Shown here: piece by piece, positions 40,078-53,242 of the stretch | Numbering within the stretch: the first letter of the stretch is position 1 | Layout: every line of letters begins with the position of its first letter | NCBI GenBank assembly: GCA_051294375.1 | Contig: CM119265.1 | Coordinates: 6,036,227 to 6,100,226, forward strand | Direction of reading: 5' to 3' | Length of the DNA: 64,000 nucleotides | Source: Paraspadella gotoi | Lineage: Eukaryota > Chaetognatha | Program-made: the position numbers and the translations under genes | Notes under the pieces: model-generated | Seen by the model: only the letters and a program-made list of their open reading frames with translations | The model's database searches: none | What the model was told of the DNA's origin: nothing

Positions 40078-43000
40078 ATGGCTACGGCCGGTGGCGATTT
40101 GGCTGCTAAGTATCAGCGCTTAGCCACGGAATACGCCAAATTGAAGGCTCAAATCCCAGTGCTCAAAAAAGCCGTTATAGATGAACAGACAAAGGTAACT
40201 TATGATTTATTAGTATGAAGTATTTATTTGATAAACTGTTTGATTATCATCCTTTCATTTCAGACGAACGATTTAAACAACGTTCTGAAGGATAGTCAAC
40301 AACAGAATCGCCGCTTTGAGCAGGAGATTGAAAGTCTTAACTTCCGCAACCAGCAACTGACAAAACGGGTGACAGTGTTGCAAGAGGAGGCGGAGCAGCA
40401 GCAACTCAACAGCAAGAAAAAACATAAAAAAGGGGCGACGTCGCACAACGACTCCTCGACGAGAGGAGGCGTCAGCAGCATTGAGGAGAGCGTACTCGAG
40501 AACGAACTTCATTCCAAGATTCAGGAGAACGCGTCCCTTCATCAGAGGATCTACGATTTAGAAGAAGAAAACAGACGAGGTATGTTTTTAAATTTTCTTT
40601 TCAAACATGTACTTAATGAATCTTTCCATCTTTTCATTCTTGTTTCGCAATTTCTAGCGTTGGCGGATTTGGAAGCCCGCGTGGCCGAGGCCGAGCGCGA
40701 AGTCTCCCAATCACGAGCCAGCCTCAACGCGGCGCTTGAAGAAAAGGCGGAGGCGACAAAAGTTTTTCGTCAAGAGCGGGCCGTACTCGAAGGAAAGAAC
40801 TACACTCTGGAGCGAGACTACGCCGTCGCCTTACAACGCACCTCTGACCTGGAATCGGAGGTCCAATCCATGAAAGACACTCTGCAGATGCACATCGAAT
40901 CGACGGTAATCCCGGCCGGGCGTTCTTCGGCCAAGACGCCCTTCGATGACACGGCCGATTCCCACCTCAACGCGCTCAACGTTCCCACGCAAGACTTCGC
41001 TCATTTGAGTCGCCAACGACAGCTACTCTCCACCGCCGGAACAATCGTCGGCGACTTCGTCGCTCACGTGTCCAACTTTTACACCTACTTCGACCAAAGA
41101 ATAAACAATCTCGTTAAGATGGACGTTTACGGATTTAATTCTGGTGAGAAACTCTGGTTTTTTAGCAGTAATGTGGGAATCCGGAATCCCAGTCAATCAA
41201 ATTTATAATTATGTTTTTAAGTCCACAAAGAGACCTCTGTGATCTTGCGTGACCATTCCAAACACGTCCGTCCGTTGGAAGCCTCATTCCAAAACCTGCA
41301 ACAAGCTGCTGCCAAGAGCGATACTCTTCTTCTCGGTCTCGAAGGGAGCATTCTGATGAAGAGTTTCGTTGATGCCTTCAAAAAGTATTCGGACTACGCC
41401 GTGACCGCGAGCGAGTCACTTTCCAAAAACCTTGAAGGCGAACTGGCAGGACTGGGTAACATCTCTTCTATCGGTCCTAAGACCAAGTCGGTCTGTGCTT
41501 CTTTACCGAAGTGGACAGAAGCCGTCCGGAAAATTCAGTCTTGTCTTTCACTTTTGGTTTCCGGTGCCGATCGGAGCGCCGGAGACGAACGAAAAGACCA
41601 AAAAATGAATGGGGACGTTGTTACGAGCAAACGACATATTTTGTTCTCCGAGTTGTTGGAAGGCTGTCAGCAAGTGAGTTATATCAATTGATGGCTCATA
41701 TAAAAACCAACTCACGATTTGTTTTTCATTTCCTTTTGCTCTTTTATAGTTAAATCACCACACGAAAGAAATTTCCAAATTTCTCAGCGCCAAAATCACT
41801 TTAGAGCATCAGCTCCCGACGACGTCCTCGGATCTGAGGTCCACGAACGATTGCATCGTCTCGACGCTCGTCGCCCTCGTCGCATGTACGGCCAAAGCCT
41901 CCAAGTTTCTCGCCGACAACCTCAATGCCTTTGCCAAGCCTTTAGGGTTCAAGACCAGAGGATCCTCGATTTCGCTCGTCGGTAGAAACGGTGAGACTGA
42001 AGGCGAAAAGCTCTTTTTTGTCTCGGGCAGAACAAGATCTTCGGCTGACGATTTCCAGTCAGATTGTGAGAGGAACCTTTCTGCCAGATTAAATTTCGTC
42101 TATTCGTTTTTTCTCAAAAAAAAAGTGTGTCGGTCCATCGGCAAAAAAAATGGGGACGAACAAAATTTTTATTGAATAAATGTTTTAAAATATTTGATTA
42201 TTATATGTTGTTTGACCAACTCTTTTCAACCCTAATCAGGACCTCCATCGGTAAATCCAGTGGTGGAAGAGTTTTGCCAGCGAGCGGCCGATTACATCGC
42301 TCTGGTTAACAGCCGACAACCAGCCGAGTCTGTACCCTACGCCATCGCCGTCGCGCGCAACAAAGAAGCGGCCGAAGTCAACGACGACCGGGAGGCGCTG
42401 CTCGATCAGATCGTCTCGTTGAAGGAAAAGGTTGACAAGGATAAGAATTGCTTTCAGAAGTTTTAGTTTTGCTGATCTCAAACGTTTAATAAATTTTCCA
42501 GATATTAAAATTAGAACACGATCGGGAACATTGGATGCTGGAAGCTCAACTCAATCGAATGAAGTCAGAAAGAGAGAACAAAAAACGCGAACTGATCAAA
42601 GCTGACGACGAACAAGTAACGCCAGACGGGTTGGGCGTTGTCTCGGCTCATCCGTGCGACGACGAAGCCGGCGAAGACGTTCAAAGGAGGGAGGCGGTGA
42701 TCAAGGAGCATTACATGGCGCGAATCCAGGAACTTGCCTCTCAGCTGCAAGTCGCCGATAGCAAGAGCTTGCACTTTTACAATGATTCCATGACGTTACA
42801 GGTTTGAAGCTAATCGTTTTGGACTGAAGAGAAAAAATTTCGTTTTAAACTTATTGAATTACAATAAAAAAAGGAGTTTGCTTTCTTTCGACATTCCAGA
42901 ATCGCCTCGCCATGTTGGAAAAAGCAAAGAAAAAAGTGGAAGGAGATTTGAGTTCTGCCTTGGAAACGGTTTCTCAACTCAAGGACGAATTGATGACGAC

Positions 43001-43208
43001 CGCCCGAAGTTACGAGGATCAACTCAGGTTTGGTTGAACATTTTTGGTGAAAATTTATTTTGAGAAACTTTATTTATGATTAACTTTTCCCAGCATGATG
43101 TCGGAACATTTGGCGGGCATGAACGATAAACTGACTGGGCAAAAGGACGAGATCGACTCGCTTAAAATTCAACTCAAAGGAGCTGACAAGGGCAAGAAGA
43201 AAAAGTAA
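40078..43208 (+). CDS. PPP1R21: PPP1R21 (KLRAQ coiled-coil, FERRY complex subunit)
   Basis: Exons 40078-40194, 40264-40579, 40658-41143, 41222-41673, 41750-41990, 42240-42430, 42502-42801, 42900-43027, 43094-43208 give 781 residues, the usual length of this protein. The N-terminal KLRAQ-type coiled coil reads LAAKYQRLATEYAKLKAQIP, then LKDSQQQNRRFEQEIESLNF and RNQQLTKRVTVLQEE. The central helical domain has FDDTADSHLNALNVPTQDF and TTSSDLRSTNDCIVSTLVAL. The C-terminal coiled coil has EHDREHWMLEAQLN, VIKEHYMARIQELASQLQVA then DSKSLHFYND, and SYEDQLSMMSEHLAGMNDKL. In vertebrates it is a Rab5-effector FERRY component that couples early endosomes to mRNA transport. The ATG is only 7 bp after an acceptor-like CTTTTAG. 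Confidence 0.95.
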
Positions 43209-43721
43209 CAAAGATACCCCCATTTTAATAGCCTGCCAAGAGCGAGAAACCGTTCTTAATTCTTGTGACCTCTTTAAAATAGTTCGCCTATCAACCCAGG
43301 CAATTCTTTAAAATTTGTTCTTGAACAATCATCGGTGTTATTTTTTATTTTTTCGCTTATATTTTTTAATAAATTTTTTCCGGTGATTACGTTTTTTGCA
43401 ACTTCGTCGACCGATACCTATGTGGTTTTTTTTTTTGTCTAAAAAAAAAACCAGCAGGGGATTAGAAAAAAAATGACCCAAGTTGCAATTCCCCTTCTCT
43501 TATTCTAGTCCACATTTTATAGAAATTCATTTATTTTGGGACAGTGACGTCGATATTTTTGTCTTGCTGGGCAAGATCGTCTCTGGACCCATTTATATCC
43601 TACTTGCAAAAGATGCGTGTATTTTTGATCGTGTTTCTTTTACATTGATCTTTGCGCACCTTTATTCAGGTTTTCTTAACGTTTTTTCGAGACTCAATTT
43701 TGTTCTTTATTTGGAGTGAAA

Positions 43722-44387
43722 ATGGACGACCCAGATCTTAATGCCATTCGGGCCAAACGTATGGCGGAGTTGAACGCCATGGGGGGAGGGCCCGGAGGAG
43801 GACAAAATCAACAGGAAGCGATGCAAAAACAACAGGAAGCCAAGTCCATGATGTTGTCTCAGGTAACATTTAGTTTCCGCGCGTCCGTCTTCAGATAATA
43901 TTTTAGAAATTTAAATTAAAACTGCTACGCATTTTATTTTTTATAACAAAACGTATGAATCATCGTGTTAACGAGAAATGCCATAATCTAAAATATTCTT
44001 TGTACCAATTTGATTATAGCTTATAAAGAGTGATAAAAAGTTTTTCACACTAAAAAAATCTCATAATCGCAAGGTTTTGGACCAAACAGCCCGAGCAAGA
44101 CTCAATACTTTGGCGCTCACAAAGCCAGAAAAAGCGCAAATGGTGGAGAATATGATTTTACAGGTATGTAATGCTTTTTCATGATAAAAAAATTGAAATG
44201 AAAAAATAACAATTCTTCGTTTTCGTTGTATATTTGCCAGTCGGCGCAAATGGGCCAACTTCCTGGTAAAATCGGCGAAGAAGAACTGAAAGGACTCTTG
44301 GAACGTGTCAGCAGTCAAACATCTCAAAGAACTAGCGTCAAATTCGACCGAAGGCGCAATAATCTAGATTCTGACGACGATGATTAA
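43722..44387 (+). CDS. PDCD5: PDCD5/TFAR19 small DNA-binding-domain protein
   Basis: Three exons, 43722-43862, 44074-44163 and 44241-44387, give 125 residues, the same as human PDCD5. The sequence runs MDDPDLNAIRAKRMAEL, a Gly/Gln-rich loop, VLDQTARARLNTLALTKPEK, then AQMGQLPGKIGEEELKGLLE and VKFDRRRNNLDSDDDD. It matches the family's three-helix bundle and acidic tail. The protein is linked to apoptosis, TIP60/p53 regulation and the CCT chaperonin in vertebrates. Start chosen as the first ATG in frame with the conserved core. Confidence 0.95.
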
Positions 44388-45255
44388 CTCCTCAATTGAA
44401 GAATTACCCATTCTCAAAATCTTAGCGTTGCTATGCTTCTAGTCATCGCCGATCCTCGCGATGTCTACCCTCATCCCCTTTTTTGCTGTTCTGTACTAGT
44501 GGTTTTTTTTTATTTTTTTTTTTTATGATGAACCTATCTGCCTTACACATGTAATTTTCATCAAGTTTTCGCTTTGATAGATTAAATTAACTTTTTCGAG
44601 TCAACTATTAAAATGGTTTAGATCATTAAAGTTAGTTCGTTATTTTGAATTATTTACTCATCCAATTTCTGGTTTCTTGGTTTAACCAGGTGTCTAAATG
44701 TAACCTACTGTTAAGTTGACTGTTTTTATCAGTTAATATTTAAAGAGAAGTTATTTTGCCGAAATTATGTGAAAAGGGTCAATTTTCTAACTACACTAGT
44801 CTACAGCAATACTTCTTTTTCAGCTAAAAACCTGTAAGGAAATACATATTCTTTCTAAAAGTATTAAAAGAGGGCTTGACGAGCCACTTTCTGATTCACC
44901 CTTCTTCTTCGTGTCATGATTTGAAACAAAATTTTCCGCGGCGTCCGTTGGGGCTTCTCCGCCAGGCAGCGCGAGTGTCGCGTCCCTCTCTTGCTCCATC
45001 TCCAAGCTTGGTGTAAACTGCCACCTCGCATACCGCGCTCCCTGACAGGACAAAGGTAACCAGAAAATTAAATCCCCGGCCGGGTTTAAAACAAATTACG
45101 ATTCGCGGCGGGTGCGTGCAACTGGTTTTTCATTCGCGATTCTTCGATTGAAATGACAAAAGACTTTGCGGCCTGGGTCGCGCGAAACTCTCACTGATTT
45201 ATCGACGACGCTCGGGAAGCCGTCCTTCCTATTAATTGCCAATTTCGGGAAGAAT
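44388..45255. other. Intergenic region upstream of PDS5
   Basis: AT-rich to about 44870, then GC-rich to 45240, probably the PDS5 promoter and 5' UTR. A minus-strand frame at about 44820-45043 has coding-like composition (residues GARYARWQFTPSLEMEQERD onward) and an acceptor-like start, but I found no companion exon. Confidence 0.45.
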
Positions 45256-48200
45256 ATGGCTTTACAAGGGGTTGAAGAGATGAAGGTTCCGCCGAACTGT
45301 AAGGTAGTATGAATTGTATTTTGACATATTTTTACTATTTATTATTATTGTATTTTATGATCTAACGTTCTTCTCGTCAGTCCCTTCTCGAAGACGACAT
45401 ATCCAAGGATGAAATCATCAGGAGGCTCAAACTCATCGCCAAGGCCTTCCAGGAAATGGGCCAGGATGATACGGAAAAGTACCCCGACCTCGCTCATCAC
45501 TTGGCCACAGAATTTTACATGGATCATCATTCGAAAGATGTCAAGCTTTTGGTCGCTTGTTGCATCGCTGATATTTTTCGGTTGGTCAAATTTCTATCTA
45601 TGATAAGATTTCCCGATCGTATTATTTATTCAAAACATCCATATACCTAAATGGTATATCTAACTTGATAGTTTTTTAATTCTGTCTTGTCTTTTAAATA
45701 ATATTTCTTTATCAGTATCAACGCGCCTGAGGCCCCCTACGTTGATCCTCTCCACTTGAAGCACATTTTCATGTTCATCATTTCGCAATTGCGCGGACTG
45801 GAGCACACGCAGAGTCCGCTATACAACCGATACTTCTACCTTTTGGAGAATCTCGCTTGGGTCAAGTCCTTTAACATCTGTCTGGACTTGGAGGACAACC
45901 AGGAGATATTCTGCAATCTCTACAAACTTATCTTCTCAATCGTCGGAGACTCTCACAGCGTCAAAGTCAAGAACTTTATGCTTGACATGATGTGTCCCTT
46001 GATTACAGAAGCAGATATGGTCTCCCAAGAACTTCTCGACGTTATTTTGTCCCAGGTGGTTCAAAGATCATACTTATTAGTTAATGTATCATCGTCTTAT
46101 TCTCTCGTTTTACACCATTTTCAAATCCAAAAAAAAGATTGTGGTTTTAAAATGTATTTATTAATATTTTGTGCAGATCGTCGGCCCGGCTAAAAAGGCC
46201 AACAAACACGCTTGCGCGCTCAGCAAAGAATTACTAAAGAGAACTGCGAACGCTATCGAACCCTACATCCAGGGTTTTTTCAACAACGTACTAATTTTGG
46301 GAAAAACTTCTGAATCTGAAGTCTCCGATTATTTGTACGACTTGATCTATGAGCTGTATCAAGTATGTTATTAACGATTTAAAACAATTTTTGGAGATTC
46401 CTCATCAGCGTAACTTTTGTTTCGCCTTGATATTTACAGATAGCTCCCACCGTCTTGAACGCAGTTCTTCCACAGCTTGAATTCAAGCTCAAATCCAGTG
46501 AAGACAGCGAGCGGAGGTAAAAACGAATAAAAAATACTAATTTGTTAATGTTTTCTTTAAAGGTTTAATATAAATACCTTTGTTGACATTGTTTCTAATA
46601 GTAACTAAAACCAAAAAAACTTGAACCATAGATCGGTGACGAAATTATTGGCGCGCATGTTTTCCGATTTGGGATCGCAGTTAGCTACCCAGAATCCTCC
46701 TTTGTGGTATTGTTTTCTTGGTCGCTTCAACGACATTTCTCCAGGTAATAAGCACGTCAAAATTTTATTATTTAATAAGATAAATTTTAGAGGATGAATT
46801 GTTAAGATTTGTTACCTGTTGTGTTGCGTGTTTATAGTTGATAATTGATAAATGATGACAAACTGCGCAAAATCTGAGCGCTCCGTTGTTTTTTTCGCCC
46901 GCTTGGGCTTGAGAAAAATCACGTCGAGCTCATGATCTTATCTTTCTCTGAATTCTTCCGCAGCACGTAATTTCCTCTTTGATTATTTTTGCTCAAATCG
47001 TTTCATGAATTAATTTCTCTCGTTCAGCCGTACGTATTATCTGCATCCAGTTTTCACTCCATTTTTTGCTGAATCAACCGGAGTTAGTCAAAGAGATCGC
47101 AGAACCCTTGAAGGTAAATCCCACCCGCCCTGTTTACAAACGAAAATACAATCCACGATCAAGTACTTCATCGACTTATGGTTTTAGGCTCGTGGTCACG
47201 ATGCGGAAGAAAACGTACGCTGGGAGGCGGTCTTGTCGATCGTCGCCGCCGCCAAAAAGGATTTCAAGTGCGTCCCCGACGAGATTCTGCAGGTCATCAA
47301 AGAGAGAACTCTCGACAAGCGTTTCAAGATTAGAAAGGAGGCGTTGCAAGGCTTGGGTATGTCGCCCTTATCGTAATGAAAAGAAATTTCCATTACTGAC
47401 ATGCCCTGAATGTTTTGTTCGCGATGGATGGATAGGTCATGTCTACAGACGTGTCGTTCATGCCGACGAGCCCGATGCCAAAGATCAGAAAAGGGTCTCC
47501 TGGATCCGAAACAAAATCATGCATCATTATTATCAGGTTGTTTGAATTAAATAATAAATACGTATTGATTTATATTTTCTCCGTCGATACATAAGCATTA
47601 TTGCAAACTAATTTTGTTTAATAGGTTAACATCGAGGATAAACTTTTGGTGGAACGATTGGTCACTACTTGCCTCGTTCCTTACAATTTCCCGCCCGAAG
47701 AGAAACAAAAAAAGCTCTTTGAACTCTATGTCAGCCTCGATGAAAACGCTCGTAAGGCCTTCGGCGAGATGTTCAGGTATTGTCTCGGTTTGTGGTTGCC
47801 GTTTATACTTACTACGAAATTATTCCCACCTCCTTTGTCAGATGTCAGCACATGATGCGCGAATACACAAAGCAGTTGTTGGAAGACGCCGCCGATACTT
47901 CGCAGTCGGCGACGGAGGAAGAAAAAGTCGAGAACGAAAAGACCCTTACGAGAACCTTTATCTCCATCGCGCGCAACCTGGCAGACCCCATGCGCACTCA
48001 AGATCACATGAAAAAGTATGACTCAAAAGAAGATACTATTGAATTAGTTTTGCGCCAAGTAATACTAATATTTTTTTTTCGAGGTTCCACGAATTACTGC
48101 GCTCAGACACCCAAATGCAGAATCATCTCCACACCATACTTGCTCTCGAGTGCACAGTACGACTGGCAGAAGAATGCGGGAGAGAGATATTGCGCAAGAT

Positions 48201-51200
48201 GGGAAATCCCACCACTACCAATCTCTTTTATCACTGCATAAAGTAAGACCTTACGAGCGGAAGTGTTTATCAACGCGAATTGAACGCTGTTAATTCTTTT
48301 TTTTTTTTTTTCAGAGCTCTTTTGGAACGAATCTCTCCCGTGCTCGTCGACAAGCCCAATTTGTTGGCTCTTCTTCGCCTCGTTGACAACGAAATTCGCG
48401 GAAATCGTGAATTGAACGCTGTTTCATCTCCCGGCAACCATGGTCTGCTGGGAATGCAACTTTTACTGGCTCTGGCCACGCCCTATCCGGGCGCCTTCCG
48501 AAACGAAGAGTCCTTTGGGTGAGTCAATTTTCAGCATTTAACCACAAACGAGGTTCGCGTTTGGGGAGTTTGCTTAAAGCCAATATAAAAATTATTTGAC
48601 TCAGGATTCTCCTCGGAATTCTCAAACAGAAGCAATCGGAGTTGCAAGATTACTCTTTACAAATCATCAGCCTCGTCGGAACCCAGTTGCAACTTATTTT
48701 CCCGAACGTCTCTTCGCAGATGTTTCCTATCCTTCAAGATAAGATCAAAAATGGAACTCCGAGAGGTGATGATAAAGCTTTTTTTTCCGAAAAAGTTTAA
48801 TTCCAACTGTTTCTTACTCAACCTCTCGACAGCTTCCAAGTTCTCCATTCGCGCCTTTGCCCAAATCTACGAAGGCCTGGCAGAAACGATGTTAGAACCT
48901 ATTTTCGCGCTGGTCAAAGACTCCCTTTCCCACGACAACCCCAATTTGGAGACGCTTATTTGCGCTCTTGGACATCTCACTCTTGCCTGCCCTGAAAAGT
49001 TTGGGCCCGACATGAAAGGCATAGTCGCCAGATTCATCGTCAAGGAGATACTCATGCAAGACAGGTTAGGCGATCTAATTTGTTTCTTGTGAACTCCCAG
49101 GTGTTTACAGATTTATTATCGAGGAAAAAATATATATTGGTTGTACCAATTTCATAACACGAAACTATTTTTAGAACCCCCGCCAATCCCGAAGACCCGA
49201 AGAACACTCAGTCCTTCGTTCAGCCCGAAAACCTTTCTCGAGAGACGAAACTTAAGATTCAATCCATGAAGATGCTCGCGCGATGGTTGTTGGCCATCAA
49301 GGGCATGCACGGGGCCAGGCAGTCTGGTAAATAAATAAAAATGTTTCTCGTGTTGTTATTGATTAATATTAACAACAATCTCGGCATTCCTGAATCCAGG
49401 CCAATCTACTCTTCGTCTGCTTCACACCATGATTCTCCACGAGGGTGACCTTATGGAGCGAAAGCGAATTCCCAAGGGCGAGTTGGCGGCCCTGCGTCTC
49501 GTCGCCGGCCAGACCGTTTTAAAGCTCGCTACCGAAAAAATATACGAGCATCTTATTGATCACGTGAGTATTACGGCTAAAATCGGTGTAGAAAAGTATT
49601 GATGATGGTCGCCTGATGACATCACTGCGCAAATCTGATACCGCCGACGTTCTTTTGTTTTCATCCTCGTCTTCCGTTTTCGACGTCATCGGTGTGCGTT
49701 TTGATTTTTCGCGATTCTGCGGATTGTTGACGCGATCCAGATGTCGTCGATTTTGAAGTGACAGGATAGAATCGAAGAACTCCGGTCATGATCTCGCTCT
49801 TTTATTTGAAACTGAGTACATTTTTTGCTCTTATGTCATTTGTCATTTTCTTAACTTTTTTTAATTGGAAAGATTTCTTTCTTAAAATTAGGACAAATTC
49901 CAAGTGATGGCGCTTCTCATCAACGATCCGTCGAACGACGTCAGAACTCGCTTCATGAGCAAACTCCACAAGGGCCTCATGTCTCTTAAGCTGCCGCTTC
50001 AGTACCTTTCCATATTCTCTCTGTCCGCTAACGACCCTGTCAAGGAGAACAAAATCCACGCCAAACGTTGTCTAATTCAGGTAACGGGACATATTGTACT
50101 TTTAAGCTGTATGCTCTTACGACTCAAGAATTAACGAAATATTCTTTTATTTTGAAGAACATCACCAAACGACGGGAGATGATCAAGATGAACAACTCGG
50201 CGGCGACATCGATGCCACACATCCTCCCTGATTACGTTCTCCCCTACACCATCTTCCTCCTCGCCCACGACCCCGATCTGACGCATCATCGCGATGTCAA
50301 CGCTCTCAAAAACATTCAGGACTGCCTCTGGTTCATGCTCGAGCCTCTCATGAAGAACGAGAGTTACTCTTACAATTTTTTCAGGTTGCTTGTCTTAAAA
50401 TAAGAAGCTTAGCATTTCGTCAGCTACAAGTAACCTATTCCAAAAAACTATTCTAGAAAAATGATCGAGAACATAAAGCAGTGTCGGGATGCCACGAAAC
50501 CGAATGACGTCGAGGCAAACAACAAACTCTACTGCGTGTGCGACTTGGCGCTTCACCTCATTATGAACAAACCCCACTCCATTGTTTTAAAGGTTAGATT
50601 TTTTTATAAGTCACTTGTAGTTTGTTTGTTTCTTGTAGTTGCGATAGATGAGTGTAATATATGTAACTCTACTTTTAGGATCATCCGGTCGATCCAATCT
50701 TGCCTAAGAGACTCTATACTAGAAGCGATAGCGACATTCCCAACACCAAAATGTATCTGCCGACGGATTTCATGGGTAATTAATAATTATTTACGTATTT
50801 TTGGGATGGGATTTTATGATTGTGAACATAGGAATTTTTTATTTTTATATATTTTTATTTACCAATGGCAATGTATTATTTTTCTAATTAGGCGGAACGA
50901 AAACCCCAATTTCTCGGTCAACGAGAAGAGATGAGGACAAAAACTGGCAAGGGCTCAGGGTTAATCAAGGCTCTGTTCTAGCGAACACGAAAGTAAGAGC
51001 TGTTCGAAAGTCAATAGATGTAGATGTTTTTTTTATTTTTTTATTTACATAGATAATTATTGCGTAATTTATATATCTATTTTACAGGAAAGCGCCGCTT
51101 TTAGTTACACCGGTTCTTCAAAGACTTATGGCAAATTGCTAAAGGAAGAGAACGAGAGTAAGTTGGAAAGTGGAATTAGGAAACTCTTGCTTCTTAACAA

Positions 51201-52485
51201 GAAAGTTTTCTCCCATCAGGCAATACTTCTCTCATCGCGAAAAACGGCGTTAGTGAAAAATTCGAGGTGGAGACCGTTTCTTTCGACGCGGCCAAAAACA
51301 AAGAGGATCGAACCTTCGTGCGAAAACGACCCTTTTTGGACACCATTGAGTCGAGCCAGTCCAGTCAGTCGAGTTAGTAGCGAAACTTCTTCCCCTCCCC
51401 GGTTCGATTTACGCAGTTGGTAATTTTCAGCAATGTTATATTCTTTTTCCAGGTTCCTCAAGCCAGGCCGCAGTCTCCGAGACTCCTCCCTCTCCCAAAA
51501 AAGTGCGTGAGGCAGACGCGGCCGCGGCGGCGACGCTGGCGGGCATGGCCCCGACTTCAACGGTTGTCATGACCTCCGATGGGATCATGACTAACAATCC
51601 GTTAATCGCGACGGACGCGTCGCCGGAGAAGGTAATTATAAGTCAGTATTTTGGGGCGTGATAATTTTCACATCTGTTTCTTATTATTTATGCACAGCCA
51701 CAAGTCTCGGATGGTCAGGAGCAACTTATCATGGTCCCCAACACTCACGCCATAATCCAGGGCGATGAATCCACCATACATCATATCGACGCCGAACAGC
51801 TCCAACAACTGATTCAGCAGCAGCAACTGCAGCAACAGGCGACGGGTGGAGAGGGCGGTCAAATGACGGTGGTGGAGATGCAAATCGACGTGGGCAACGG
51901 GCAGACTTCCACCGTGGGGATCCCCGTTGATCCTAATACGCACCAAGCGGTTGTGTCGCAAGGTGGCGTTATGACCACTTTGGCTGGGCTCAGCGCAGTA
52001 GACCTATTGACGCAGGTCAGTCCCGATAAGTCCCTTTGGTTTCTTTCTGGACTCAAAATAGAATGTAAAGATTATTTATGTTTTTACCCTCCCTTTTCCA
52101 ATTTCAGCAGGCGGCCAGCACCATCGTGACTTCCGGCACCGAGGCCACCATGGAGGCCCAAAACCCCTCGGAGCTCGTGTTCACGACGATGACGGACGCC
52201 AACGGCATGGAGGCCATGACCCTTGGCCCGGACACTCAGATCATTACCACCGTAGACGGAAGGCAACTCGCCGTGCGCAACGGAGTTATTCAGGGCGAGG
52301 TGCAACTGGCCACTGCGGCCGACGGCGCCGGACTTCACTCGGGAATGACCACAGTCATACTCAAGGATCCCGAGGAGATGGAGCCCATCGTTTCCTCGGC
52401 CGAGGGGCACACCATCTTGACTAACGAGGAAGGAATTCCCGTGGCGGTGACGACGGCGGACAACGGACAAACCCTGACGCAATAG
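45256..52485 (+). CDS. PDS5: PDS5 cohesin regulator with Gln/Thr/Val-rich C-terminal tail
   Basis: Twenty-seven phase-continuous exons: 45256-45303, 45381-45580, 45716-46055, 46177-46362, 46440-46516, 46632-46744, 47028-47113, 47188-47356, 47436-47536, 47625-47776, 47842-48015, 48084-48242, 48315-48518, 48605-48765, 48833-49064, 49175-49326, 49400-49563, 49892-50080, 50158-50384, 50457-50592, 50679-50775, 50892-50992, 51088-51157, 51220-51372, 51453-51631, 51698-52015, 52108-52485 (1521 residues). HEAT-repeat landmarks include [112 protein letters not shown] and [22 protein letters not shown]5 binds SCC1, WAPL and sororin/ESCO to control cohesin release and cohesion. The last about 300 residues are unusual: a KKVR-type basic patch, then a tail rich in Gln, Thr, Val, Met and Gly, instead of the family's Lys/Glu-rich tail. 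The last acceptor is a tandem CAGCAG. Confidence 0.9.
49133..49156 (-). repeat. 24-bp fragment of the 38.4/56.5-kb repeat, inverted
   Basis: TATATTGGTTGTACCAATTT followed by CATA is the exact complement of the first 24 bp of the repeat at 38428. It lies in a PDS5 intron and may be a solo end. The core ATTGGT-ACA-ACCAAT is itself an inverted repeat. Confidence 0.6.
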
Positions 52486-53242
52486 GGTGGGGGGGGGGGA
52501 AATAGCCCGAGACTGGATGCTCCGTAGGAACTAGAAAGTCATCGAATGCATTTTTTTTAAATCCGTACTTTCCGACAATTTCTTAATTTTCATATTTTTT
52601 CTTTTGCTTCCGTATTATTGTTTTCGTGTCAATGCGTTTTTTAAAATCTTTCGTTATGTACGTGTAATAAGTGCAGATGTACATTGGGCGAATCCAGTCT
52701 TGTATTCCATGATACGCCCGACTTCGAAATTGTTTAAAAAAATCACGTTACTATTCTATTACATTGTGAATACATACAGGTTAGATAATAGCGATCAATT
52801 GTAGCCGGTGTTCTAGTAGACGTGTAAAATTTTCTCCCATTTCGAAGTCTCGTTCCACTTGTTTACGGTAATGTCTTTTTGATTGCCACGGATTTTGAAT
52901 TTGTTTCACATTTTATCATCACTATTTACATTCGTAAAAATTTAAAGAATTGTTTGTATGGGCCTTCCGCATTAAAATCTGTCTACAAATGAGCAACAGT
53001 CACATATGTAAAAGCCTTTGGATCTATTTATTAATCAGGGAAGATGCTAATCGATGCGTAGCTTGCTAAAACTGCACATTGGACTTTTGACAGAACGTCT
53101 TTGAAGCAGCACTTACAATGTTATCATGAATTAAGCTTTTTTGATTCCATTACTAGCAGTTTTGGCTGACTTTTAACGTTTTACATCATACAGACAGCTT
53201 GTTAATTTTGGTTCATCTCAGCTTTCCTAATTTACACGAGTC
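52486..53242. other. PDS5 3' region and pICln upstream region
   Basis: It starts with a run of about ten G directly after the stop, then AT-rich sequence. No gene seen. ATCTCAG (AG at 53220-53221) is an acceptor-like site 21 bp before the pICln ATG. Confidence 0.5.
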
